In this document: positions 25,847-34,814 of the stretch, in pieces | Position numbering within the stretch: position 1 is the stretch's first letter | How the letters are laid out: every line of letters begins with the position of its first letter | Source: Sphingobium aromaticiconvertens | GTDB taxonomy: Bacteria > Pseudomonadota > Alphaproteobacteria > Sphingomonadales > Sphingomonadaceae | Direction of reading: 5' to 3' | NCBI RefSeq assembly: GCF_037154075.1 | Contig: NZ_JBANRJ010000001.1 | Span: forward strand, 2,785,501-2,849,500 | Length of the DNA stretch: 64,000 nucleotides | Program-made: the position numbers and the translations under genes | The notes under the pieces: model-generated | Databases searched by the model: none | Told to the model about the DNA's origin: nothing | The model's input: only the letters and a program-made list of their open reading frames with translations

Positions 25847-27034
25847 ATGATCAAGCGCCTGCTCTGCCTGCTGGCCGCTACGATGATGGCTGCGCCCGTT
25901 TCCGCGCAACATTGGTCGCGCAGTTGGGCCATCGCACCCGTGCAGTCGGGACGCGTTTCGTCCTCCCCTGACCTACGCGACAAGACCATTCGTCAGGTCG
26001 TTCGCCTGAGCAATGGCGGCAAGCAGCTTCGGATCAGGTTAAGCAACGAGATGTCGAGCGCTTCGTTGCGGGTCGGCGCCGTGAGGGTCGCACTGGCCGA
26101 CGCGAATGGAAAGATTGTCCAGGGTAGCAGCAGGGTCGTGACCTTCGACGGCGATGGCACGCTGACCGTGCCGCCGGGCGCGCCGATGGTCAGCGACCCT
26201 GTCCCCATGGCCGTCAAACCGCTCACGCGCATTACCGTCAGCATCCATCTGCCCGAGGGCGCCGCAGCGCCGACAATACATGGCTATGCCGGGGCGACCG
26301 GCTGGATCGCTGGCGGCGATCAGACAAACGCGGTCACGCTTGCCAACCAAGTGACGACGATGCAGCGGATCATATTGTCAGGGGTCGATGTCGAGACGGC
26401 CCGCAGCGCGCGGACCATCGTAGCGCTGGGGGATTCCATCACCGATGGCGTGCGCGCCACCAATGATAGCGACCGGCGCTGGCCCGACCTGTTGGCGGAG
26501 CGTTTGCAGGCGGGTAACATGCGCGATGTCGGCGTCGCCAACCTGGGCATCAGCGGCAATCGCCTGCTGAACGACAGTGGCGGTGGCGGGATCAACGTGC
26601 TGGCGCGGTTCGATCGCGACGTGCTGACGGTGCCGGGGGTTAGTCATGTGATCCTGCTGGAAGGGGTCAACGACCTGGGCACCGCCGCGCGCGAGGGGGC
26701 AATCATGCCCAGCGCCGACGACATCATCGACAGCTATCGCCAGATGATCACACGGGCGCATGATCGTGGGGTGAAGGTCATATTGGCGACCATCCTGCCG
26801 TATAAGGGCGCCAGCTATTGGAGCGAGGCTGGGGACACTGTGCGCCAGCAGGTCAATGCGTGGATCAGGGACAATGACGTCGCCGATGGCGCGGTCGATT
26901 TCGACCGTGCGATAGCCGATCCCGCCGATCCGCTCCGCATGGCCAAGCCCTATGATATAGGTGACGCACTGCATCCCAATGATGCCGGATTCCGTGTGAT
27001 GGCGGACGCCGTCCCACTCAAACTGCTGCGGTAA
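25847..27034 (+). CDS. Exported SGNH/GDSL-family esterase with N-terminal beta domain
   Basis: A 395-residue protein with a signal peptide (MIKRLLCLLAATMMAAPVSAQ), an N-terminal beta-sandwich of about 170 residues, then an SGNH domain: block I ALGDSITDG (Ser197), GISGNRLL, block III LLEGVNDLG and block V DALHPND (Asp373, His376). Such two-domain proteins remove acyl groups from plant polysaccharides or aryl esters; the exact substrate is not evident. It is the last gene of the plus-strand pectin run and ends 3 bp from the convergent esterase gene. Confidence 0.88.
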   Translation: MIKRLLCLLAATMMAAPVSAQHWSRSWAIAPVQSGRVSSSPDLRDKTIRQVVRLSNGGKQLRIRLSNEMSSASLRVGAVRVALADANGKIVQGSSRVVTFDGDGTLTVPPGAPMVSDPVPMAVKPLTRITVSIHLPEGAAAPTIHGYAGATGWIAGGDQTNAVTLANQVTTMQRIILSGVDVETARSARTIVALGDSITDGVRATNDSDRRWPDLLAERLQAGNMRDVGVANLGISGNRLLNDSGGGGINVLARFDRDVLTVPGVSHVILLEGVNDLGTAAREGAIMPSADDIIDSYRQMITRAHDRGVKVILATILPYKGASYWSEAGDTVRQQVNAWIRDNDVADGAVDFDRAIADPADPLRMAKPYDIGDALHPNDAGFRVMADAVPLKLLR

Positions 27035-27037
27035 GGG

Positions 27038-27883
27038 TCAGTCGCGAAACCCCATCTGCGCGAGCCATGCTTCGCATAGCATGGGCCAGAGCGACACCGG
27101 TTTACCCACCGTATCCAACGCAAAGCCGTGCGGCGCGTCGGCGAAAATGTGCAGTTCCGCCATGCCACCTGCCGCGGTCATCGCGGCATGGAGACGGTGG
27201 GCATTGTCCACCGGCACCACGGCATCATTGCCCGCATAGACGATGAAGGTTGGCGGCGGATCGGGGAGCAACTGCACGTCGGGTTGCAGCCTGTCATACA
27301 TGGCCTGTTTTTCGCGCGGGGGCAGCGGAGGTTTGTCGGCGATGATCGTTCGCCCCTTCGCATTGGTCGAAATGGGCGCATAGCCAACGACCAGCAGATC
27401 CGGCCGGGTGGACTGGCCGGAATGGGTCGATGTCGGCGGCGACCAATCGGACGGATAGTCAGCGGCAAGGCACGCGGCGAGATGGCCGCCTGACGAGAGG
27501 CCGATGACACCGAGGCCGCGCTCTGCAAGGCCGCTCGCACGGATGGTTCGCATGGCTTCCATGGCGTCATCCAGCGACGCGCTCACGCCATGATCGGCAT
27601 TGGGAAAGCGGTGGATGAGGACGAAGGCGTGATAGCCGAGGCCGGTCAGCCATTGGGCGACCGCCACCCCTTCCCGTCCCGCCATCAGCGCGGTGTAGCC
27701 ACCGCCGCCAAGGACCAGCATAGCGCGACCATTGGGGTTTTGCGGGGTATAGCCCAACAGCATGGGACAGGCGACCGCCGTCATGACCGCGCTTTCGGGC
27801 GCGCAGTTCACATCGTCGAGCGTGAATGCGCCGTCGGTCGCATCCCCTGCCCATAATGGCGAAACAGTGTCGGCTTCCAGCAT
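27038..27883 (-). CDS. Alpha/beta-hydrolase (BD-FAE/acetyl-esterase-like), cytosolic
   Basis: A 281-residue alpha/beta-hydrolase with the oxyanion segment AMLVLGGGGYT, nucleophile elbow GLSSGGHLAA (Ser130), acid region YAGNDAVVP and His in APHGFALD. The sequence style matches the carbohydrate acetyl/feruloyl esterase-like group often seen in pectin and xylan loci. It has no signal peptide. ATG 27883 was preferred; a TTG three codons upstream (27892) overlaps the GH43 stop. It is the last gene of the minus-strand rhamnose operon and probably deacetylates imported oligosaccharides. Confidence 0.82.
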   Translation of the reverse strand: MLEADTVSPLWAGDATDGAFTLDDVNCAPESAVMTAVACPMLLGYTPQNPNGRAMLVLGGGGYTALMAGREGVAVAQWLTGLGYHAFVLIHRFPNADHGVSASLDDAMEAMRTIRASGLAERGLGVIGLSSGGHLAACLAADYPSDWSPPTSTHSGQSTRPDLLVVGYAPISTNAKGRTIIADKPPLPPREKQAMYDRLQPDVQLLPDPPPTFIVYAGNDAVVPVDNAHRLHAAMTAAGGMAELHIFADAPHGFALDTVGKPVSLWPMLCEAWLAQMGFRD

Positions 27884-27885
27884 GA

Positions 27886-28920
27886 TCAGCAAGCTTTCTT
27901 GGGATTGGGATGGGTCGGGCAGCGTTCCCCATCGAGTTCGGTGATTTCCCGGACCACCTCGACCCGGTCGCCGGCATCGCGCATTTCGTAGAGCTTGCCG
28001 CGTGCGTCGGTAAAGGGACGATGGACGATCATCATCAACCGCCCGTCAAAGGCGTGGAAGAGCATTCCGTGGCCGCTGTCGCGCTCGACCAGTGGGCCGA
28101 GTTGCTCCCATGGCCCCTCGACCTCGCCGGAGCGCGAGCGGGCGAGCGCCTGCACATAGCCGGCCTTGCCATAGCTGGACCAGAGCATGAGCAAAGTGCC
28201 GCCGTTGGTGCGGAACAGTTCAGGGCCATCGGTCACATAAACAAGGTCGCCATTGGGCTGTTTCTGGCCCACCGCCCAGTCGGCTTCGTCGGCGCGAAAC
28301 AGCATCTTCGGCTCGCCAGCGGGTGACAGATCGTCCTTGAGCGGGATCGCTTCGATCATGCCGATGGTGGTCTGAATCCACTCATGGGCATAAACGAGCC
28401 ATGGCTTGCCCGCGGGATCAACATAGAGTGTGCCGTCCAGCGTCATCTGGTCCTTCGGTACGATCGGCTCGCCATTGCGGACGAGGACGTAGGGACCGTC
28501 GATCTTGTCCGACACCGCGAGGACGGTGGCGCGGCGATAGCCCTTCACAGGCAGTTTCGCATCCTCGTCATGGAAGGTGGCGAAGAGATAGTGGCGACCG
28601 CGCCAGCCATGCACCTCCGGCGCCCAACTGCCTGCCTTGGCCCAGGTGCCGGGCGGTAAGGCGAAGGCGAGTTTGGGCTTCGACCAATGTTTCAGATCGC
28701 GGCTGGCATAGACCATTATGCCAAGCTGGCGATCGCCCGTCATCACCGCTTCATTGCGGGTGAAGAGATAATAGATCCCGCTGGCCTTGTCCGCGACGAT
28801 CCACGGGTCGTGCAGATGCATGTCGGGCATCTGGAACGGCGCGTCCGCCACCGGCCTTGCGGGCGCGGCGGCGGTGAGCGTGAGCGTGAGCAGCAACAGC
28901 GCGCCGAGAAGCGCCCGCAT
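27886..28920 (-). CDS. Exported glycoside hydrolase family 43
   Basis: A 344-residue five-bladed propeller with a signal peptide (RALLGALLLLTLTLTAAAPA). The three GH43 acids are visible: Asp38 in LHDPWIVAD, Asp162 in TLDGTLYVD and Glu234 in DGPELF. Family activities include alpha-L-arabinofuranosidase, arabinanase and beta-galactosidase. With GH51 and GH53 in the locus, an arabinan or arabinogalactan side-chain role is likely. The start 28920 follows the rhaT stop by 7 bp; further upstream in-frame starts would overlap rhaT. Confidence 0.88.
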   Translation of the reverse strand: MRALLGALLLLTLTLTAAAPARPVADAPFQMPDMHLHDPWIVADKASGIYYLFTRNEAVMTGDRQLGIMVYASRDLKHWSKPKLAFALPPGTWAKAGSWAPEVHGWRGRHYLFATFHDEDAKLPVKGYRRATVLAVSDKIDGPYVLVRNGEPIVPKDQMTLDGTLYVDPAGKPWLVYAHEWIQTTIGMIEAIPLKDDLSPAGEPKMLFRADEADWAVGQKQPNGDLVYVTDGPELFRTNGGTLLMLWSSYGKAGYVQALARSRSGEVEGPWEQLGPLVERDSGHGMLFHAFDGRLMMIVHRPFTDARGKLYEMRDAGDRVEVVREITELDGERCPTHPNPKKAC

Positions 28921-28927
28921 CGGTCGG

Positions 28928-29986
28928 TCAGGGCGCAATATAGTTGCCATAGCCGATGACGATCGTTGCAAGGATCAGGAGGCCGACGCCTGCCCACACC
29001 ATGTTCCTGACGGCAGGCTTTGCGTCCTTCCACTCGTGGAAAGCAAAGCCCCAGAGCGTGCCGAAGATGATGATGCTGGCCATGTGAAGCGTCCAGCTTG
29101 AAAAGCCCAGCCGCCCCATCTGGCTTTCGCCCATCGTGTAGAAGAAGAACTGGAAATACCAGGTGATGCCCGCAAGCGCGCTGAGCAGGAAATTGGCGAG
29201 GAGCGGCGCCCCTGCCCCTTCACCCCGACCCAGCCATTGCCCGGCGGAACGGTTGCGCCGGATCAGCCACAGGCACCACAAGCCGTTGGTCACAAGCCCG
29301 CCGAACATGACAAGGCACAACACCGGCAGCCCGGTCCAGAGCGGGCCGGTGCCAGCCTGTGCAGACAACTGCTTGATTGGCTCACCCGCCGCCAGTCCGA
29401 AGGCGAAACAAGCGGACATGATGCCGGAGAAGATGGCGACCATGATCCCCTTGCGGAAATCGAACTCAGCCACGACGGCGCGTTTCTGCTCCGGGCTGAG
29501 CGCGCTGTCCTTGCGTGCGCCCGCAAGTGCGACGACGATGATGCCCGCCAGCGTGATGCCGAGGCCCAGCAGGACGATCCGGCCGGAGAGCGGCTCGATC
29601 AGCTTGGAGGCGAAATCCCCCTCGAATATCGGCGGGATCAATGTGCCGAACACGGTGCACAGGCCCAGCACCACGGCCATGCCCAGCGAGAGGCCCAGAT
29701 AGCGCATGGTGAGACCATAGGTCAGCCCACCAAAGCCCCAGAGCAGGCCGAAGAAGATCGGCCAAAGCAGCGTCGGCAAGGGCGCGGCGCCGAGTACGCC
29801 CAACAGGTCGTTGGTCTGGATCGACGCAAAGAACCAGGGCGCGAACGCCCATGAGAAGATGCCGCCGGTCAGCCAGTAGATTTCCCACGACCAGCGCTTC
29901 ACGCCACGGAAGGGCACATAGAAGCTGGCTGACGCAAGACCGCCCAGCCAATGGAACAGAACCCCGATGAGGGGATTGGGGGTCAT
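28928..29986 (-). CDS. rhaT: L-rhamnose-proton symporter
   Basis: A 352-residue inner-membrane protein with about ten helices, clearly RhaT: PNPLIGVLFHWLGGLASASF at the start, YVPFRGVKRWSWEIYWLTGG, then GFGGLTYGLTMRYLGLSLGM and GESQMGRLGFSSWTLHMASI. It imports L-rhamnose released in the periplasm. The ATG overlaps the lactonase stop, so it is coupled to the catabolic genes. Length is close to the enterobacterial protein (344). Confidence 0.95.
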   Translation of the reverse strand: MTPNPLIGVLFHWLGGLASASFYVPFRGVKRWSWEIYWLTGGIFSWAFAPWFFASIQTNDLLGVLGAAPLPTLLWPIFFGLLWGFGGLTYGLTMRYLGLSLGMAVVLGLCTVFGTLIPPIFEGDFASKLIEPLSGRIVLLGLGITLAGIIVVALAGARKDSALSPEQKRAVVAEFDFRKGIMVAIFSGIMSACFAFGLAAGEPIKQLSAQAGTGPLWTGLPVLCLVMFGGLVTNGLWCLWLIRRNRSAGQWLGRGEGAGAPLLANFLLSALAGITWYFQFFFYTMGESQMGRLGFSSWTLHMASIIIFGTLWGFAFHEWKDAKPAVRNMVWAGVGLLILATIVIGYGNYIAP

Positions 29987-30897
29987 AATGTCAGGCCCAG
30001 TCTGTAAAGGCGATTGGCGTTGCCGCCGAACATCGCGCGCTTCTCAGCATCGGAGAAGGCAGCGACGATGGCTTGATAGGTGTCGAGATAGCGGCCGATC
30101 GGCGCGAACAGCTTGTCGGTCGGCGCGTCGCTGGCGAACAGGCAGCGATCCGTCCCGAACAGGTCGATCGTTTCGAGAAGGAAGGGTTCGACCGTCTCGC
30201 GCGCCCAGTCGCGATGGATGAAACCCGCGCCGGAGATTTTCGCGGCGACATGCGGGAGGGCGGCCAATGCCTTCATGCCCGCGCGCCATTGCTCGACCCC
30301 ATCAGGGTCAGTCAGGACGGGCATACCCATATGATTGATGAGAACAGTTATGTCGGGGTGCCGCTCCAATAGCGACACTAGCCCAGGCATCTGGCCAGGA
30401 TAGCATTGCAGGTCGAAGGACAAGCCATATTTGGCAAGCAGCGCATAGCCCGCCTGCCATTGTGAATCTGCGGTCATGTCGCGCGGCGTATAGGTCCGCT
30501 TGGCGTCGCTATGCCAGTTCACGATCTGGCGGATGCCGCGTACATGCGGATGGGCGGCCTGCGCTGCGAGGATGGGTTCGACACCCGCATCGTCCAGCGG
30601 GGCGTAGGCGACGATGCCTGTGGGAAGCCCCCGGTCGGCGGCCAGATCCTCAAGCCAAGCGCTTTCATCGAGCGCCTGGGCCGCTGCGGCGCCCGCGTCG
30701 ATATGGACAGCGCCAACGACGTTCCAGTCAGCGGTATCGGCAAGATAGTCGTCGATTCCATAGTCGCGCGCGATCGGTTCGGCGCTGCCGTTCGGACCGT
30801 CATCAGTGAAAGGGCCGGTCAGCCAGTCATAATGGATATGCGACAGATCCCAGAGGTGGATATGGGCATCGACGAAGGGAATGGGGCTGGCAGTCAT
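29983..30897 (-). CDS. L-rhamnono-gamma-lactonase-type amidohydrolase (LRA2-like)
   Basis: A 304-residue TIM-barrel amidohydrolase (COG3618 type) with the metal motif VDAHIHLWD (His12, His14), later LINHMGMP and a terminal FASDAPTDK Asp. Such enzymes open sugar-acid lactones. Between RhaT and the KDR 4-dehydrogenase gene it most likely hydrolyses L-rhamnono-1,4-lactone to L-rhamnonate. Start 30897 follows GGAGAGG; the longer frame upstream lacks homology. It is 76 bp after the SDR gene in the operon. Confidence 0.88.
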   Translation of the reverse strand: MTASPIPFVDAHIHLWDLSHIHYDWLTGPFTDDGPNGSAEPIARDYGIDDYLADTADWNVVGAVHIDAGAAAAQALDESAWLEDLAADRGLPTGIVAYAPLDDAGVEPILAAQAAHPHVRGIRQIVNWHSDAKRTYTPRDMTADSQWQAGYALLAKYGLSFDLQCYPGQMPGLVSLLERHPDITVLINHMGMPVLTDPDGVEQWRAGMKALAALPHVAAKISGAGFIHRDWARETVEPFLLETIDLFGTDRCLFASDAPTDKLFAPIGRYLDTYQAIVAAFSDAEKRAMFGGNANRLYRLGLTL

Positions 30898-30973
30898 CGG
30901 CCTCTCCGGCTGGACTATAAAATGGGGGTGCGTCGCCTCTTGCGGACGATCGCACCCTGTCTTTTTGGGAGGA

Positions 30974-31723
30974 TCAGAAGGTGGTGCGGCCACCCGATGT
31001 GTCGAAGGTCGACGCCGTGGTGAAGCTGCACTCTTCCGACGCCATGAAGCAGACCATGGCGGCGCTTTCATGCACTTCGCCCAGACGGCCCATGGGAATC
31101 TTCGAACGCATATAGTCGACCTGGCTCTGCGGAAGCTGGGCCAGGATCGGGCTTTCGAAGGTCGCAGGCGTCAGGGCATTGGCGATCACGCCCTTGCCCG
31201 CCAGTTCCTTGCCCAGCGACTTGGTAAGGCCGATCACCGCCGCCTTGGTCGCCGAATAGGCACTGGCGTTGGGATTGCCTTCCTTGCCCGCCACCGACGC
31301 CACGTTGACGATGCGGCCATAGCCGTTCTTCAGCATCAGCGGCACGATCGCGCGGTTGCAGTAGAAGAGACCATTGAGGTTCACATTCACGACCGCCAGC
31401 CAGCTATCGAGCGGATATTCGTGGACCGGCGCGGTGGCCCCGGTGATCCCGGCGGAGCAGACGAGGATGTCGATCTGCTGCCCCAGTGCTTCGTAGCTCT
31501 CGGCCGCAGCCTTCTCGACCGCCGCCTGATCGGAAATGTCGAGGGCGACGACGTGGGTTGCCCCGACCTCTTCCCTCGCCTCTGCAAGCGCGGCGGCGTT
31601 CATGTCCCACAGGCAGACCTTGCCGCCCTCAACCACGATCCGCTTGGCAGCGGCGCGGCCAAGGCCGGATGCACCGCCGGTGATGACGGCGGTGCGGCCT
31701 TCGTAACGACCTGTGAAGCTCAT
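30974..31723 (-). CDS. L-2-keto-3-deoxyrhamnonate 4-dehydrogenase-type SDR (LRA5-like)
   Basis: A 249-residue SDR with NAD-binding TGGASGLG (15-22) and catalytic Tyr156/Lys160 in YSATK. The C-terminus FDTSGGRTTF is unlike the usual DGG ending. Its start overlaps the stop of the FAH-family hydrolase gene, which acts on the product of this dehydrogenase in the LRA5-LRA6 branch known from Sphingomonas. That adjacency, rather than sequence alone, assigns it to KDR 4-oxidation and not to rhamnose 1-oxidation. Confidence 0.85.
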   Translation of the reverse strand: MSFTGRYEGRTAVITGGASGLGRAAAKRIVVEGGKVCLWDMNAAALAEAREEVGATHVVALDISDQAAVEKAAAESYEALGQQIDILVCSAGITGATAPVHEYPLDSWLAVVNVNLNGLFYCNRAIVPLMLKNGYGRIVNVASVAGKEGNPNASAYSATKAAVIGLTKSLGKELAGKGVIANALTPATFESPILAQLPQSQVDYMRSKIPMGRLGEVHESAAMVCFMASEECSFTTASTFDTSGGRTTF

Positions 31724-32574
31724 CCGAGCACCTCGTCACCCAGATGACGCCATTCGACGACCGACTGCTGCTGCTCACCCAGCCCGGCGATGCCCAGCTT
31801 CATGACGTCGCCTGCCTTCAGGTAGATGGCGTTGGGCTTCTTGCCCTCACCCACGCCCGGAGGGGTGCCGGTGATCACCAGATCGCCCGGATACAGGGTA
31901 ATGAAGCGGCTGACATAGGCGATCAGTTCGGCGACGTTGAAGATCATCGTCTTCGTGTTGCCGGTCTGCATACGCTGGCCATTCACGTCCAGAAACATGT
32001 CCAGATCCTGCGGATCGCCAACCTCGTCCGGCGTCACCAGCCAGGGGCCCACGGGACAGAAAGTGTCATGGCCCTTGCCCTTGCTCCACTGGGTGCCGCG
32101 CTCTTTCTGATTGAAGCGTTCGGACACGTCGTTCGCCAGCACATAGCCCGCGACATGCGACAGCGCGTCGGCTTCCTCGACATAGCGGGCGGTCTTGCCG
32201 ATGATGAAGCCCAGTTCGACTTCCCAGTCGCCATGGGTCGCATCCTTGGGCAGCATCACCTCGTCATTGGGACCGGTGATGCTCGACACGGCCTTGATGA
32301 ACATGACCGGCTCGGTCGGAATCGGCAGGTTGGATTCAATCGCATGGTCCTCATAATTGAGGCCGATGGCGACGATCTTGCCGATGCCCTTGGTCGGCAC
32401 GCCGTAGCGGGGCGCGCCTTCGACCAGCGGCAGGGTTTCGGGATCGATGGACAGGCCGGCGATGCTGGCGACGGTCACATCGTCGATGACGCCCGAAAGG
32501 TCACGAATGCGGCCATCTGCGTCGATAAGACCGGGCTTCTCGCTTCCGCGCGAGCCATAGCGGCAGAATTTCAT
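31720..32574 (-). CDS. 2,4-diketo-3-deoxy-L-rhamnonate hydrolase (FAH family, LRA6-like)
   Basis: A 284-residue fumarylacetoacetate-hydrolase-family enzyme. Core motifs: GKIVAIGLNYEDHA, metal ligands Glu118 and Glu120 in WEVELG, Asp149 in ANDVSER, and GDLVITGTPPGVGEGKKP. The family cleaves C-C bonds of acylpyruvates. In this operon the predicted reaction is 2,4-diketo-3-deoxyrhamnonate to pyruvate and L-lactate. It overlaps the SDR gene by 4 bp and lies 12 bp after the dehydratase gene. The L-lactate product explains lutABC nearby. Confidence 0.92.
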   Translation of the reverse strand: MKFCRYGSRGSEKPGLIDADGRIRDLSGVIDDVTVASIAGLSIDPETLPLVEGAPRYGVPTKGIGKIVAIGLNYEDHAIESNLPIPTEPVMFIKAVSSITGPNDEVMLPKDATHGDWEVELGFIIGKTARYVEEADALSHVAGYVLANDVSERFNQKERGTQWSKGKGHDTFCPVGPWLVTPDEVGDPQDLDMFLDVNGQRMQTGNTKTMIFNVAELIAYVSRFITLYPGDLVITGTPPGVGEGKKPNAIYLKAGDVMKLGIAGLGEQQQSVVEWRHLGDEVLG

Positions 32575-32586
32575 GAAAGTTGCTCC

Positions 32587-33780
32587 TTAGTGCTGGTACG
32601 GGCGATGCATGTCGAGATCGCGATTTAGCTCCACGCCAAAGCCAGGCTTGTCGAGCGCGCTCGCCCGCAGGCGACCCTTCTCGGGAACCGGCTCGCCGAT
32701 CAGTTGGGGATGGAACATCGGAACGACTTCCGTCGGGCCGGGGTGCATCATCAGATATTCGGCGAAGGGCGAATTGTGGCGGGTGATGACGAAATGATAG
32801 CTGTAGACCGAGGAGCCATGCGGCACGACCATCGTCCCGCGCGCATCGGCAAGGGCGCTGATCTTCACCAGTTCGGTGACGCCGCCGCACCAGCCGACAT
32901 CGGGCTGGATGATGTCGCAGCAGTCCATTTCCATGAGCATGCGGAAGCCCCAGCGGGTCGCTTCATGCTCGCCGGTCGTGACCAGCATGCCCTTGGGCAC
33001 ATTCTTTTTCAATTGGGCATAGCCCCAATAATCGTCGGGGCTGATCGCCTCCTCGATCCACTTGAGGCCATGTTCATGCGCGGCGATGGCAAGGCGCGTG
33101 GCATAGTCCACGTCCAGCGCCATCCAGCAATCCCACATTAACAAGAAGTCGGGACCGCACTTCTCGCGCATGTCGGCCAGTTCGGCGATATTCTTCTTCA
33201 GGCCTTCGATGCCCTCGGCCGGGCCGTGGTGCAGCGGCATCTTGCCGCCGATGAAGCCCAGTTCCTTGGCGACGTCAGGGCGTGCGCCGGTGGCGTAGAA
33301 TTGCAGTTCGTCGCGCACCGCGCCGCCCAGCATATGATAGACCGGCTCCTGCCGCAGCTTGCCCAGCAGATCCCAGAGCGCGAGATCGACGCCGGAGATG
33401 GCGTTGATGACCAGACCCTTGCGGCCATAATATTGGGTCGAGAAATACATCTGGTCCCAGATTTTCTCGACCTCGCGCGGGTCCCGGCCTTCCAGAAAGC
33501 GGGCAAGGTGCCGTTCGACGATGTAGCAAGCGGGCTCACCGCCGGTGGTGACGGCAAAACCGATGGTGCCGTCTTCCGCCTCGATCTCCACGACCAGCGT
33601 GCCCAGCACGTTGATCCCGAAGCTCTGCCGCGACTGGCGATATTCGGGATAGCGCGACATCGGGGTCGCGATATGGTTGTCGATCCAGTGGCCTTCGCCC
33701 TGGTCATGATAATCCGCTCCGCCGCCACGCACCGTATAGGCACGAACATGTTTGATCTTGGACAAAGACGCTATCGTCAC
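32587..33780 (-). CDS. L-rhamnonate dehydratase (enolase superfamily, LRA3-like)
   Basis: A 397-residue mandelate-racemase-type enolase-superfamily enzyme that dehydrates L-rhamnonate to 2-keto-3-deoxyrhamnonate. Predicted Mg ligands are Asp217 (MWDCWMALD), Glu243 (WIEEA) and Glu271 (TTGEHEATR), with catalytic His321 in VVPHGSS. The GGGADYHDQ and [16 protein letters not shown] loop near the N-terminus is typical of rhamnonate dehydratases. GTG 33780 was chosen for its GGGAG ribosome site and family length; a longer in-frame ORF upstream has no homology. First gene of the minus-strand rhamnose operon. Confidence 0.93.
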   Translation of the reverse strand: MTIASLSKIKHVRAYTVRGGGADYHDQGEGHWIDNHIATPMSRYPEYRQSRQSFGINVLGTLVVEIEAEDGTIGFAVTTGGEPACYIVERHLARFLEGRDPREVEKIWDQMYFSTQYYGRKGLVINAISGVDLALWDLLGKLRQEPVYHMLGGAVRDELQFYATGARPDVAKELGFIGGKMPLHHGPAEGIEGLKKNIAELADMREKCGPDFLLMWDCWMALDVDYATRLAIAAHEHGLKWIEEAISPDDYWGYAQLKKNVPKGMLVTTGEHEATRWGFRMLMEMDCCDIIQPDVGWCGGVTELVKISALADARGTMVVPHGSSVYSYHFVITRHNSPFAEYLMMHPGPTEVVPMFHPQLIGEPVPEKGRLRASALDKPGFGVELNRDLDMHRPYQH

Positions 33781-33965
33781 GCAACACGCTCCCGAATGTA
33801 CACCAGAAACCCCGCACCACAGAGAATGATGCGGCCTTAAATGCCAATATGTGAAAAACTGCCCCACATATTATCGAATATGACATAAGAGTGGAACGCC
33901 CGGATTAACCGACACCCCTCCATAGCCTGTTTACTTTCTCACAATCTGGGATAGGATATTAGTAG
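33781..33965. promoter_or_regulatory. Divergent promoter between rhamnonate dehydratase and the IclR regulator
   Basis: 185 bp, AT-rich, controlling two divergent rhamnose units. It contains a perfect dyad CATATT-ATCG-AATATG (33867-33882), a good candidate autoregulatory operator, flanked by AATATGTGAAA (33847-33857) and GACATAAGAGTGGAAC (33883-33898). No coding sequence is seen. Confidence 0.6.
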
Positions 33966-34793
33966 ATGAGACAGAATGCGTCAAACACAGAATCGGAACC
34001 GACCGAGGAAAAGTCGAAGGTGCAGGGCAGCCAGACGCTGCTGCGCGGCCTCGACATGCTCGACAAGGTGATCGATGGGCCGGTTAAGCTGGCGGAACTG
34101 TCGGCGCGGATGGGGCTGACGCGATCCACCACGCATCGACTCGCCAATGCGCTGATCGATCGGGGATTTCTGACCTTCCTGCCGCGTGAGGGCTATCAGC
34201 TTGGCCCCAAGCTGCTGCAATTGGGCTTTCTGGCACAGGGTCAGGCGGATGTGGTGCAGATTGCCCGCCCGCGCATCGAAGAACTGGCTGCGCATAGCGA
34301 GGATACGGTGCATCTGGGGCGGCTTGAGAATGAAATGGCGCTCTATCTGGACAAGATAGCGGGCCGCCGCCGCGTGGAAATTTCCAGCCGGATCGGCGAT
34401 CGCCAGCATCTGACGTCGACGGGTCTGGGCAAGGCGCTGTTGCTGGACGACAGCGAGGAAACCTGGCGGCGAATCTTCGACGCGGATCAGGCGGGGGATG
34501 CCCCACGCGCGGATTATGCGGCCTGGCTGGATCGAATGAAGGGCTATGTGGAGGCCGGACGCGCCTTCGACCTGGAAGAGAATGAGGACCAGATACGCTG
34601 CGTCGCGGCGCCCATTCGCGATGCGTCCGGCGCGATCGTTGCCGCCATCAGCGTGTCGAGCGCCGCCCAATATATGGATGACGCGCGGATGCAGTCACTG
34701 AGCGATGACGTGTGCGACACCGTGGCAAAAATCAGCGGCGACCTGGGCTGGACCCCAGGCGTCCAACCACCCCGCCGCCCCGCGCGGCGTTAA
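33966..34793 (+). CDS. IclR-family transcriptional regulator of the rhamnose/pectin genes
   Basis: A 275-residue IclR protein. The N-terminal winged helix-turn-helix is KLAELSARMGLTRSTTHRLA (about 41-60); the C-terminal effector domain includes the segments YLDKIAGRRRVEISSRIGDR, LTSTGLGKALL and IRCVAAPIRDASGAIVAAIS. It is divergent from the rhamnonate-dehydratase operon and upstream of the rhamnose dehydrogenase gene, so a rhamnose-pathway or uronate intermediate such as KDR or KDG is a likely ligand. It is the only pathway regulator in the pectin region and may also act at the repeated ATTCCATATA sites. Confidence 0.92.
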   Translation: MRQNASNTESEPTEEKSKVQGSQTLLRGLDMLDKVIDGPVKLAELSARMGLTRSTTHRLANALIDRGFLTFLPREGYQLGPKLLQLGFLAQGQADVVQIARPRIEELAAHSEDTVHLGRLENEMALYLDKIAGRRRVEISSRIGDRQHLTSTGLGKALLLDDSEETWRRIFDADQAGDAPRADYAAWLDRMKGYVEAGRAFDLEENEDQIRCVAAPIRDASGAIVAAISVSSAAQYMDDARMQSLSDDVCDTVAKISGDLGWTPGVQPPRRPARR

Positions 34794-34814
34794 TCCAAAA
34801 GAGAAGGAAGCCCC

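Noticed and set aside
27034..27038. Terminator between the convergent SGNH and esterase genes
   Set aside because: Only 3 bp separate the stop codons and no hairpin with U-tract was found.
30974..31723. Assigning this SDR as L-rhamnose 1-dehydrogenase
   Set aside because: It is coupled to the FAH hydrolase, and the SDR at 34815 matches the rhamnose 1-dehydrogenase group better.
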